From positions 152,579 through 216,578 of the forward strand of contig JAENRP010000043.1 in NCBI GenBank assembly GCA_024741835.1: a stretch of 64,000 nt of DNA. Reading direction: 5' to 3'. This document shows positions 53,574 through 64,000 of the stretch, piece after piece (positions within the stretch are counted from its first letter, which is position 1; the number at the start of each line of letters is the position of its first letter). The notes below the pieces were generated by a model. That model saw nothing but the letters and a program-made list of their open reading frames with translations. It searched no databases and was not told where the DNA came from. Origin of the DNA: Diplocarpon mali (lineage: Eukaryota; Ascomycota; Leotiomycetes; Helotiales; Drepanopezizaceae). Position numbers and translations under genes: made by a program.

Positions 53574-56500
53574 ATGGCTCCATCTATTGAAGAGCTTGAC
53601 GCGACTGTCCGCGCTTTCTACGAAGGCAGAGGAGAACCGGTCCGTATATCCAGAGCTGAATTCTGGTAACCTTCCTTAGAGTAACCTTTATTGACACGTT
53701 AGGAATATAGCAAAAGGCTGCACAAGCTGCGTTGAATCAGGTATGCCCCTCCTTTATTAATGCCTTCCCCATGTCCTCGCGCCTACTAATAGGAAACCAC
53801 AGTTCAAGGAGGACCCAGATGCATGGCTACTGGTGGATAAGATCCTGCAAGATGCTACATACCCTCAGACCAAATGTTCGCCCCGAAAACTCATCGGCGC
53901 TGCCATAGCGATCGCTGACAAATGAATAGACTTGGGCTTGCAAGTACTCGATAATGTCATTATGACCAGATGGAAGGTCCTGCCAAAAGAGCAATGTCAA
54001 GGTAAAGATTCTATCTCGCTTGAAGCACTGCTTGCTCACTATCTCTTAGGTATCCGCAACTTCGTGGTAAACTTCATCATCCAATCTTCTAGCTCTGAGG
54101 AAGCTCTAAAGACGCAACGAACCCTTCTCAATAAACTAAACCTCGTCCTGGTCTCGATCCTCAAGCAGGAGTGGCCTCACAACTGGCCCACTTTCATAAA
54201 CGAAATCATATCCGCCTGCCATACCAGTCTGTCGATATGTGAGAACAACATGGCAATCCTGCGTCTATTGTCGGAGGAGGTCTTTGACTTTTCGGCGGAC
54301 CAAATGACCTCTTCAAAGACCAAGAACTTGAAAACTACGATGTGCGCGGAGTTCTCGTCCATTTTCCAGCTCTGCAACGAGGTTCTGAATAGTGCCACCC
54401 AACCAAGTCTGATCAAGGCTACTCTTGAGACACTTCTCCGCTTCTTCAACTGGATCCCCTTCGGCTACATTTTCGAGACCCCAATGATCGACACGCTGCG
54501 AACAAGATTTCTCGATACACCAGAGTTCAGAAATGTTACGCTGAAGTGCCTGACTGAGATTGGTGGACTCCAGACCGGTCAAGGTAATGTATATGACGAG
54601 AAGTTGATCCTAATGTTCACCGAGGTCTTGACTACAATTTCAAAGATCATCCCGTTGTCCCTGGATCTAAAGACAACCTACAGCTCAAGCAACTCCAGGG
54701 ATCAGGAGTTCATTCAGAACCTGGCTCTCTTCCTCACGAACTTCTTCAGTGCGCATCTCAATGTAAGCCGAGGTCTTCATTTACTTGAGAATATTTTAAC
54801 CCGTGTGCTAGCTTATTGAGAACCTCCCAAATCGAGATTTCCTTACCCACGCACACTTTTACCTGATCCGTATTTCGCAAATTGAAGACCGTGAAATCTT
54901 CAAGATCTGTCTGGAGTATTGGACCAAGCTTGTTCAAGAATTATACGAAGAGATGCAGCAGCTTCCCATCTCCGATGTCAATCCTCTCGTCAGCATGGGT
55001 GTTGGTGGTTTGACCAGTCCTGGCGCACCAAACCCAAGCCTCTTGGCGAACTATCCCCTCCGGAAGCACAAATATAACGAAGTTCTTTCAAATCTCCGAG
55101 TCGTCATGATTGAGAAGATGGTTAGACCTGAAGAAGTGCTGATCGTGGAGAACGAGGAAGGCGAGATTGTGAGAGAGTTTGTTAAGGAAAGTGATACCAT
55201 TCAGCTGTACAAGACCACTAGAGAGTGCCTTGTTTACCTGACCCATTTGGATGTCGTCGATACCGAGACCATCATGACCGATAAGCTTGCTCGGCAAGTC
55301 GATGGTTCGGAATGGTCTTGGGCCAACTGTAACACCTTGTGCTGGGCTATCGGATCTATCTCCATGGCCATGAACGAAGAGACCGAGAAGCGGTTTCTGG
55401 TCACCGTCATCAAGGACCTTCTTGGCTTGACCGAGATGAAGCGAGGCAAGGACAACAAAGCTGTGGTGGCTAGTAACATCATGTACATCGTCGGCCAATA
55501 CCCTCGGTTCTTGAAGGCACATTGGAAGTTCTTGAAGACTGTCGTCAACAAGCTTTTTGAATTTATGCACGAATCTCATGAAGGTGTTCAGGACATGGCT
55601 TGCGATACCTTCATCAAGATTGCAAAGCAGTGCAAGCGTCATTTTGTCGCCTTGCAGCCGGGAGAGAACGAGCCATTCATCGAAGAGATTGTACGAACAA
55701 TGCGCAAGATCACTTGCGATCTTTCTCCCCAGCAAGTACATACTTTCTACGAGGCATGCGGTTACATGATTGCCGCTCAGCCTCAAAAGAATACCCAGGA
55801 GAGACTGATCTCAGAATTGATGTCTTATCCAAACGCAGCTTGGGACGCTATCATTTCGCAAGCCACTGCCAACCCACAAATCTTGCAGGATGCCGATACC
55901 ATCAAGGTCATTGGAAACGTTATGAAGACTAACGTCTCTGCTTGTATGTCGATTGGAAGCTACTTCTACCCTCAGATTGGCAAAATATACCTCGACATGC
56001 TGTCTATGTACCGTGCTACCAGTGAAATGATCTCAGAGGCAGTTGCACGAGATGGTAAGCCCACGAAGACCTCACACCGATAGTCAGCTAACAGTCCCAG
56101 GCGAAATTGCAACGAAGATGCCAAGAGTTCGAGGTCTAAGAACAATCAAGAAGGAAATCTTGAAGCTGATCGAGACATATGTCGAAAAGGCTGATGATCT
56201 TGAGATGGTCCGAACAAATATTGTTCCCGCTCTTCTTGATGCTGTTCTTATTGACTACAACCGAAACGTACCTAACGCTCGAGACGCTGAAGTTCTGAAA
56301 GTCATGTCGGTCATCATCACAAAGCTTTCTGTACGTTGGACCCCTCACCGCTCAAGATTCTCAGTAGTGCATCCCCTTTCTATAATGCTAAATGATGGAT
56401 TCTCGTATTCTTATCCATGAAAGTCAAGTAACACTAACTTTCTACAGGCTCTCATGGAGGACCAAGTACCCAACATTATGGAGAATGTGTTCGAGTGTAC

Positions 56501-57359
56501 GCTAGAGATGATCAACAAAGATTTTTCCGAATTCCCCGAGCACCGAGTCGAGTTTTTCACGCTCCTTCGTGCCATCAATCTCCAATGCTTCCCAGGTGAA
56601 TATATCCCCATGTACTCCCATCGCACCATCTGCTAACAATGTTCAAGCCCTTCTGAAGCTCGACAACAGACAATTCAAGTTTGTCATTGACTCTTGCATG
56701 TGGGCTAGCAAGCACGATAATCGCGAAGTTGAATATGCTGGTCTCAATATGTGTCTCGAGTTGATCACCAACATTGCCGAAACAGATCCTGGAACGTCTA
56801 ATGCCTTCTTCCAGCAATTTTTCGTTCCTATTCTCCAGGACGTCTTCTTTGTCCTTACTGACACAGATCATAAAGCTGGGTTCAAGTCACAATCTATGCT
56901 GCTGTCTCGCATGTTCTACTTCGTCCACCCAGCTGATGGCACAGCACCCAAGATTCAAGGCCCTATCTACCAGCCAGACCAAGCACCCGCTGGAACTACC
57001 AATAAGGAATTCTTGGGCGGCTTCGTTGCGAATTTGTTGCAGGGAGCCTTCCCCAATCTGCAAGGGTATGTTGAGAACTTTCCCAATTTTTTGAATGGGC
57101 ACTAACAATACACAGCGGCCAGATAAAGCTGTTCGTCGAGGGCTTGTTCACCTTGAATAATGCCTATGATAAATTCAAGCTCAACCTCCGTGACTTCTTA
57201 ATCCAATTGAAGGAGTTCGCGGGAGACAATGCCGAGTTGTTCGCGGAGGAGAAGGAACAATCGGAGAGAGACGCGAAGGCAGCCGAGAGAGAACGTCTGT
57301 CGAAGGTTGGCGGCTTGCTCAAGCCTTCTGAGCTTGCGGATGATGATGATGAATTGTGA
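53574..57359 (+). CDS. CRM1: Exportin-1 / CRM1, nuclear export receptor (1078 aa)
   Basis: Ten exons: 53574-53639, 53711-53740, 53803-53875, 53930-54001, 54050-54762, 54812-56054, 56101-56330, 56448-56595, 56648-57065 and 57116-57359; 1079 codons including stop. CRM1 is the HEAT-repeat karyopherin that carries leucine-rich NES cargo out of the nucleus with Ran-GTP. Marks: [14 protein letters not shown] and [18 protein letters not shown] at the importin-beta N-terminal domain, then [20 protein letters not shown] and [14 protein letters not shown]. Residue 525 in [15 protein letters not shown] is Thr where human and fission yeast have the leptomycin-B-reactive Cys. The donor at 53876 (GTTCGC) and the acceptor at 54811 are set by frame. 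The acidic tail ends DDDDEL. Confidence 0.97.
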
Positions 57360-58564
57360 CTCGAGGAAGAGTTAAGGCTGGATCATGCTCAAACAGAGAC
57401 TGAGGTCGAAGATCACAGTCCCATCGCAGCGCGCATATATCGCCCGTACAAGCACATCTCTGATGGATGGGATATGTACGATCTTTGAGTCTCTGCTCCT
57501 CTGACCTGGATACCTCACGATTTTTCGATTTTTACACTACTCCGATTATACCATTTGGTGTCCTGCGGTCCTGCGCGGAGTTAGGTGTGGAAACCGGGGG
57601 ATCTTGTCGCCCAAAAGTGGCTTCTTGTTAGATTCGATTCTTCGTCATATCGCGAGCCGATACTCTACACTTTGCGAGAGAAATGATACCTCTTTGTTTG
57701 CGGGAACACGCATGGATTATGAAGCATAAAGGATGAGATATCGCGGAATAACGAGATAAATGACATGTGGATTGTGGTATGTAGATGCAGCGAGCAATCC
57801 GTAGACAATCGAGTACATCTTAGGCAACGTGACGGGATTATGAAAGGTGGTTTATTCGCAGGGAGTATCTCCTTTTTCAAAACTCTGGAAGCTTATTTGC
57901 CCGGCAGTTGCAGCTCTGGCGAACAAAGACAAGAAAAATGGGTTGAAAGATGGGTTGGACGCTCGTTAATGAAGCGGTATCTGGCCAGGCTTACTTATAT
58001 TAGGGTTGGGTTCAGAACCATTTTCTAACGTGTGGCGCAACATTTCACAATCCGTGTGTTCCAGCGAAATACTGACATGACCATGAGCCTGTGCCAGCAG
58101 AATCTGGCATCTTTTTTCCGGGGGTTCAAAATTTTTTCATAAAATAGCAATCTTTCTACAAATCCCTGCACGTAGCGCCTCTTCGTGTAGAGCGCGTATC
58201 CCAATGAGGCCCGTCCTGCGGGTTATAGGAGGGCGTATACCACTGATCTTTGGACGCTTGGCAAAGTCGCAAACTCAATCGACGAATGAATGCCATGATG
58301 AGAACGTGGACTGATATGGGGCTTTCCGATGGCTGTCGTCAGGGACCATGTCATGATGCATTATTGTAGGCTCTACGGCACTGTATCAAAAGCCGTCTCG
58401 GTCCTGGAAGCCTGATTCGCCCAGCTTCTCGCCGCACGCAGCCCGTCATGTCCCCTCTTCGTCCTTTAGTATTTATGGGAAATCATAAACAGTACCATGT
58501 CTTGCCCGGCTGAACTCGACTTTACCTCGGGACTACTCCTATCTCATTTCAAGTCTCGAATAGC
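57360..58564. other. 1.2-kb intergenic stretch
   Basis: The CRM1 3' region and the upstream region of the broken phytase-like gene. No supported coding frame; the 57765-58028 plus frame lacks motifs. Confidence 0.5.
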
Positions 58565-60143
58565 ATGTTTCTCGAAGCGGTTATTGCAGCGACTTTCACT
58601 TCGTTAGCTCTGGCGTTCGTATATCAGACAAGATGTAAGGGTAGAACTTACACCTATGAGGAGCTTGCCGGGTTTGGCACTGTTCCGAGTAGTGATCGAG
58701 ATGAGTTTGGAGATACCTTGAATTTTAGTTCTAATCTTGCTATAGACAGGTCCAAGTGGGAGAAGCTAGCAAACGGGAGCTTCACTGGGCTACTGTGGGG
58801 ACTGCCTGACCTAGGATGGCAAGTAACTACACTGTATTCTGCGTCATTAGGTGGCTTTGGCACATACCTACAGTCCTTTCTAGTTAAAATCCTTTTCTAG
58901 GGACATTCACGGGACGTTGAACTTCCAGCCTCGAGTCCATAGATTCGACGTCCTACATACGCCTGGCCCGAACGCGACTGTCGAGAAGCCCTCGGATAAA
59001 AATCTGTTTTGGTTAAAATAAACAGCGCGGTTGTACGGTCCGGATGGCGCCCCGACTACAGGTCTTGATGGAGGCGGCTCGGGAAACTTGAGCTATCCTG
59101 GATTTCCAGATCTCCCGTTGCGGCATACACGGTGATATCCGGTCGATCATCAACCTGAGGCAAGGGGATAGCTGACGTTATATACGGAGATGGGTTGGCG
59201 GCCCTGGCCCAGGAGGGAAGCGAATCTTCGTGGATCCCGAAGGTATTGTCCTGAACAACGATGGCAGCTTCTGGATCAGCAAGGATTATGGACCATATTT
59301 CTACCTATTTGATGAGCTGGTCGTATGACGACAGCTATTCGGCCACCGGACAGCATCATACCAGTGCGCAACGGAATGGAACCGAGTCTTTTTCGGCAGA
59401 TTCTCCCGCCTATTATGAGGGCGACGAAGCCGGTGATGTGATTCCAGCGGATGCTCCTCCTGGACGTAACAACAATCCCGAATTTGAGGGCATGACGATC
59501 ACTGGAGATAGCAAGAACCTTTACATGCTGCCGCCGCAGACCAAGAGGAAGGTCTTAAATCTCAAACCGAGCGCTACACACGACTTCTCAAATTCGACAT
59601 CACTGACCCTCAAAAGCCACGACTTGCAAGGGAATATGTGGTCGCTCTACCTCAATGGTATGATCCAACAGCAAAACAATTTCCGAAGGCAAGATGCTGC
59701 CTAGCCCGAGCTCTTGCACTTTCATAACGGACAATTCTTCATCCTCGCTCGAGACTCCAACTCGGGGCACGGGTATGACAGCTCTTTGTCGATCTACCGA
59801 CATATTGACGTCTTTGATATCAAACCCGCAACCTATATCCAAGGTCACCACATACGACTGTGCAGATTGCTCTATCGGTTCGGAATCCGGCGTCCTGGGG
59901 GCCGGCATCAGTCCTGCCACCTACTGTCCCCTGATCGACTTGAACTTGCATTCGCAGCTCAATCGTTTTGGTGCCCACAACGGTGATGCACAGGACGTAT
60001 GGCTGCTAAACGAGAAATGGGAGAGTATCGGCATGGTGCCGGTCGATGGGTTGGTTGGCGATGATGACGAATGGTTGGTGTTAAGCTTGACCAACAATGA
60101 CTTCAACACCCAGATCAGTCCATTCCGCCCCTGGGACTGATTC
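58565..60143 (+). pseudogene. Phytase-like-domain esterase pseudogene (PF13449 type)
   Basis: An ATG with a signal-peptide-like start (MFLEAVIAATFTSLALAFVY) opens it. Blocks typical of fungal secreted phytase-like proteins follow in changing frames: GTLNFQPRVHRFDVLHTPGP, GPDGAPTTGLDGGG, GKRIFVDPEGIVLNNDGSFW, NGTESFSADSPAYYEGDEAG, RNNNPEFEGMTITGDSKNLY, ELLHFHNGQFFILARDSNSG, SLSIYRHIDVFDIKPAT and QLNRFGAHNGDAQDVWLLNE. A TAA lies near 59020, and frame changes fall near 59180, 59330, 59575 and 59700. These cannot all be introns. One early intron appears to use a GC donor (GCAAGT, at about 58818). An intact homologue would be a secreted protein of about 450-500 residues. Confidence 0.82.
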
Positions 60144-61484
60144 TTATAGGGGGGCGAAGAAGAGACTTATTACCAAGCTCCCTATTTCCCCTGAAACATT
60201 CAGAATGATGCATGATAATCTGTCAGATAGGACGGATATATGAATGGCGGAGCATCTTCGTGCTGGGACAAGAGTGTTTTCAACTTTGATAACCAAGCCC
60301 TCGCATTCAAAATCAACTGCCGGATCATTCGTGACCACAACAAAAGCTGATACCAAGGGAGATGTCTCCGTGGGGAATAGTATCATGAAATAAGCCTTCA
60401 CAGTCAGCTTTCTTGATTGCGCTCCCCTGTATCGTAACTTTAATACTGGTTAGTATGTATCGATACTGGTGTAGCTCTCGATAGCCGAGGGGAATACTCC
60501 CGCAAAGAGAGATAAAAAAATGCTTGCTTTTCGAGTTGATTGCAGGGAAGAGGGGTTTTGCCGCCTAGATTTTACATCTTGGCTCTTTCTGTCTTTCACG
60601 CTGGCACTTTTCTTGATACACGCTTGTTTCCAAGAAAGAGTGCTGACCCATGCAGAAAAACATTATATATTTCCCCACATTGGGATATCACATATGTTAT
60701 CTCTTTTCTCGTCACTTCTTGGCAGTTTGTGTAGTTGGATCATTTTTTGTCCTTGTTACTCCTGAGGAGGTATTGGTGGATTGCTATATAAAACGCGGAG
60801 AAACGACTCGAACAGTTAGCTTGAGTAACGATGAGCAAACACTTGTGCAGAGCCGTTAGATATGAAAGGAAAATGGCGAGCCAGGAAGCGAGGTGGGTGG
60901 TCCCGCGGCGTGGTGGAAGGAGGCGACGATGTGAATAAACAGAGATGAAGTGGAGCGTCGATTTTCGGATTGACTTAGGAACATAGGACCGAGCATCACA
61001 AGCCTTGAGACACATTTGAGAAAATCGTTCTTGCTCTGTAAGAATCCTATACCACATGTTTATTGCCCGTTTTCCTGGCATCAATGCTATCCGGATACTT
61101 GGTGACAGGCTGACAGCGAAGTGGCCAGCCTGCAGTACTGGCACTCTGCTCGACATATTGCCAAATCATTCCAGGAACACGGGCGTGTTCGAAAGCAACG
61201 CAAAATGTAGCGGAAGCATCTGCGTCCCGAGGACCATCTCTTATCACCTTTCCCCTTTAGTATCCTTCATGTCATCACCATCTAAGCGAACCCCTTTCCA
61301 GTTAAGCGCCAGGAAAAAGCCAAGCATCGATCAGTTTACACGGACGGCTGTGCGCAAACACAACATGCGCTGCACGCGTTTTTAAGCTTTTCATAACATA
61401 CCTTTAAAAACTCCGGAACAAAACGGCGTCATCGCCACGGGAATATCGACGCGCTCTTCGGGTACTGATTGCGACCCCAACTCG
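60144..61484. other. 1.3-kb intergenic stretch
   Basis: Upstream of the amidase gene. Frames of 60-140 codons on both strands (for example 60740-61156 minus) have no motif. Nothing else recognised. Confidence 0.45.
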
Positions 61485-63685
61485 ATGGCTAGCGGACAGG
61501 AGAACAAGAGGGGATTCCTGAATTACCCGGAGGCGAAGAAAGGGTGAGCTAGACGCAGATTACGAGTTCGAGAGGAGCGTAGTGAGCGAGGCGAATAGCG
61601 TGACTGACGACTGGAAAACAGACCGGATGTGCCGTACAAGAACGAGAAGAAGGACAACCCGGCCGTCAGAGGTCGACTCCTCTACCTCTCCGCTCTGATG
61701 TATGTCCAGATCTCGTGCGCCGTTGGGGTGTCAGCTCACGTGCATAGTCTCGAGAACATCCCGTCAGTCAGGCACGCGGTCTGGAAAAACACGGGATTTG
61801 CGAATCTGCGCAAGATCCGAACGCACCTCGAGTACTACGAGCCGAGATACGATCCGACTGTCGTTCCAAAAGCCGTCTCGTCGTCCCCGTTCGACGATCC
61901 GCCCATCCCGGTCCCCGCTCCTTCGACTGCAGAGCGGCCGAGTAATGTCCTGAATGGATACTACTCCGTGTCTGACTATCAGGCTCTGTACCTGTCGGGC
62001 GAGTTGACGCCAACCGCTGTTGCGAGAGCGTTGCTCCCTCTGATTCGAAGGGACACCTCCCCTCCTGGCCCCTATTCTATCGGTTGGTTCGATACCCAGG
62101 TCGACCTAGTCATGGCTGCTGCTGAAGCCTCGACATTACGCTACAAGAACAAAGCTCCTCTTGGACCGCTTGACGGGGTTCCCGCGGCTATCAAAGACGA
62201 GTATGACTGTGAGGGATAGTGAGTTGCCTCCCCAGCTTTTCGTTGCCGCTTGCAGGTTGTGTGCGGAAGAAGCCCCCGGTTTCTGCTCGAACTTGATGTC
62301 TTCCGGATCAGTTCTGGTCCTCGGAACTGTTGCACAGATGGGTCATGCTGACTCTGGATGCTCCCGCAGCACGACCTGCCTGGGATCCGTCAACGACTAC
62401 ACAGGCGAAGTGCCTCCCGGAGAGTCCATCACAGCCTGGTGTGTCAGGAAGATGGAAGAAGCTGGTGCTGTCAATTTTGGGAAACTATCTATGCATGAGT
62501 TTGGCTTAGGTGCGTGCCGTGGTCCGGGGCTTGGATGTGCTGCAAGCCGCGTCCACGCGGTCATATCAGGTGTTGATGCTAAGCATCATTTCAGATACAT
62601 CGGGAAACAATCCTATCAAAGGGACCCCCCCCAATCCATACAACGCAGATTACTACACGGGCGGCTCGAGCAGTGGCTGCGGCTATGCTGTGGCGAGCGG
62701 GCTCATCCCGATTGCCCTTGGTGGTGATGGCGGGGGGAGCATCCGTATCCCGGCATCTTTCTGCTCGGTCTTCGGTCTCAAGCCATCCCACGGCCGGCTC
62801 TCTTTCAAGCCATGCATGAACCACTCCTCGACGTGTGCAGTCAACGGTCCTCTGGCCGCAGACATAGCCTCCTTGACAGCGTTCTACCAGGTCCTCGGCG
62901 CGCCGGATCCGAGCTCAGCCTTCCCGGCTCCCTCTCTGGACATCCTGTCGCCGTCCCTGCGGAAGAACAGGATGCTGGGCATCCCCGAAGTCTGGTTCGC
63001 CCGCTCCACGCCCGCCATCCAGAGGCTCTGCCGCACGCTGATCGCCCAAATGGCCACCGCGCACGACTACAGCATCGTGCCCATCACGATCCCTTTCCTG
63101 GCCGAAGGCCAACTCGCCCACGCCATGACGGTCCTCACAGACGCCGCGACCCTCCTCCCCGTCACGCGCAAGCTCACGCCCGCGAACCGCATCATGATCG
63201 CCCTCGGCACGGTGACGCCGGCCACGGATTACGTGCTCGCGCAGAAGCTGCGGCAGCTCCTGATGCAGCACCTCGCCTACCTCTGGCAGCAGCACCCGGG
63301 CATGATCATCCTGACGCCGGCGACCTCCTGCGCCGGCTGGAAGGTCGGGGCGCCGGGCGAGCTGACGCACGGGGTCAGCGACGGGAACACGACGCTGCAG
63401 ACCATGGAGTATGTGTGGATGGCGAACTTCCTGGGGCTGCCGGCCCTGGCGGTGCCGGTGGGCTACGTGAAGCCCGAGGGCGGGGAGGGCGCTGGCGCCG
63501 AGGCCGAGGAGGGGACGGTGGGGAAGGTGCCGGTGGGCTTGATGGCCATGGGGGAGTGGGGAGCGGAGGAGGAGCTGCTGCGGTGGGGGCTGGAGGCCGA
63601 GAGGGCGGGAAGCCCGAGGAGGAGACGGCCGCCGATATGGGTCGACGTCGTCGCCCAGGCGAGGGAGCAGATGACGGCCGCCTGA
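61485..63685 (+). CDS. Amidase-signature family enzyme (628 aa)
   Basis: Exons 61485-61543, 61622-62218, 62370-62509 and 62595-63685. Spliced frames read DCEGYTTCLGSVNDYTGEVP and HEFGLDTSGNNPIKGTPPNP. The Ser-cisSer-Lys catalytic set is visible: Lys in GVPAAIKDEYD, the Gly/Ser-rich loop GGSSSGCGYAVASG with cis-Ser, and the nucleophile Ser in GGDGGGSIRIPASF. These enzymes hydrolyse amide bonds; the fungal group with a long N-terminal part has no known substrate. The N-terminus (MASGQENKRGFLNYPEAKKG) is hydrophilic, with no signal peptide. GC content rises sharply from about 62,850 through the 3' end, and an acidic Gly/Glu insert (GGEGAGAEAEEG) lies near residue 560. Confidence 0.92.
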
Positions 63686-64000
63686 GATGGCGTGCCGCGA
63701 GGCAGATCAGAGCGGCGGGGGCATGGCATGGCATGGGGAAGGATGTGTGTCGTGAGATACGAGCCAGGTGACGAGAGACGGCCGAAGCCGCGGGGACGGA
63801 GCGGGAGGGCGTCTGGACGACTTGTTGACGCCGCCGCCGACCGCTCCGTGTCCGCTGGGAGAGCAGACGTAATGAAGAGAGATGTATATGCAGCGACGGC
63901 GAGATGCCTCCTGGCCCCCTCGCAGAACTTCCTGCTCCGCCCAGGAGTGCGGTGCCGTTGTCAGCCCCTCTCGAGCTGACAACTGCTGTACCACGCTCTC
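63686..64000. other. GC-rich sequence to the window end
   Basis: The amidase 3' flank. Overlapping open frames on both strands (for example 63692-63979) reflect high GC rather than coding. No motif seen. Confidence 0.5.

Noticed and set aside
55601..55603. Cys in DMACDTFIK of CRM1 as the leptomycin-B residue
   Set aside because: By position it is residue 582; the drug-reactive position is in the [14 protein letters not shown] segment, which is Thr 525 here.
55088..55786. 232-codon minus-strand ORF inside CRM1
   Set aside because: Antisense shadow of a strongly conserved exon.
62915..63734. Long minus-strand ORFs under the amidase
   Set aside because: Same GC effect; low-complexity Pro/Arg-rich products.
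62812..63771. 319-codon ORF overlapping the amidase
   Set aside because: It is a shadow frame created by high GC; the translation is Arg/Ala/Gly/His-rich, while the amidase frame holds the conserved motifs.
1..64000. CRISPR arrays, bacterial operons or prophage
   Set aside because: None seen; spliced genes and fungal families show this is eukaryotic nuclear DNA.

Overview
The window is nuclear DNA from a filamentous ascomycete (Pezizomycotina). The evidence is: genes densely packed on both strands; short spliceosomal introns (mostly 44-110 bp) with GTRNGT-type donors, CTRAY branch points and YAG acceptors; fungal-specific families (Jlp2, Gpi11, Coa1, Pho81/NUC-2, Cue5); a dispersed 5S rRNA gene; and AT-rich, CpA/TpG-poor relics that look like RIP (repeat-induced point mutation). 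A Leotiomycete-like origin is my guess from the general look of the proteins, not a demonstrated fact.

Left part (1-18.1 kb). A probable gene 3' end at the window edge is followed by a long DUF2293 protein (-), a mitochondrial carrier (-), a 2.4-kb gene-free stretch, a Cue5-type ubiquitin-binding protein (+) and the phosphate-sensing regulator PHO81/NUC-2 (+), whose start codon is split by an intron. Then comes a compact block: a small membrane protein (-), COA1 (+), mitoribosomal uL3m (-) and JLP2/CCDC25 (+), with two short divergent promoters.

Middle part (18.4-32.4 kb). PITH-domain protein (-), translin (+), GPI11/PIG-F (+), a solo copia LTR with intact target-site duplication, an amino-acid permease (+), DNA glycosylase NTH1 (-) and a flavin amine oxidase (+). 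Two gene-free stretches of about 2.5 and 2.2 kb lie here.

Decayed part (33-49.5 kb). An unidentified broken gene, ArsH (-), a 5S rRNA gene (-) with the 3' end of a Ty1/copia element about 280 bp upstream of it, a truncated GH31 alpha-glucosidase pseudogene, a RIP-like relic, an intact peroxisomal acyl-CoA oxidase ending in SKL (-), a cysteine-rich membrane protein (+), a second RIP-like relic, a class II aldolase/adducin-type protein (+) and a PAP2-family lipid phosphatase pseudogene with three in-frame stops (-).

Right part (50-64 kb). Alanine-glyoxylate aminotransferase with a possible mitochondrial presequence (+), exportin CRM1 (+; Thr at the leptomycin-B position, residue 525), a phytase-like-domain esterase pseudogene (+) and an amidase-signature enzyme (+) lying in unusually GC-rich DNA.

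The genes do not form one pathway. Housekeeping genes are intact, while several hydrolase genes are broken. Nearly all splice structures given here were worked out by hand from frame, splice sites and remembered family motifs; none has been checked against transcripts or databases.
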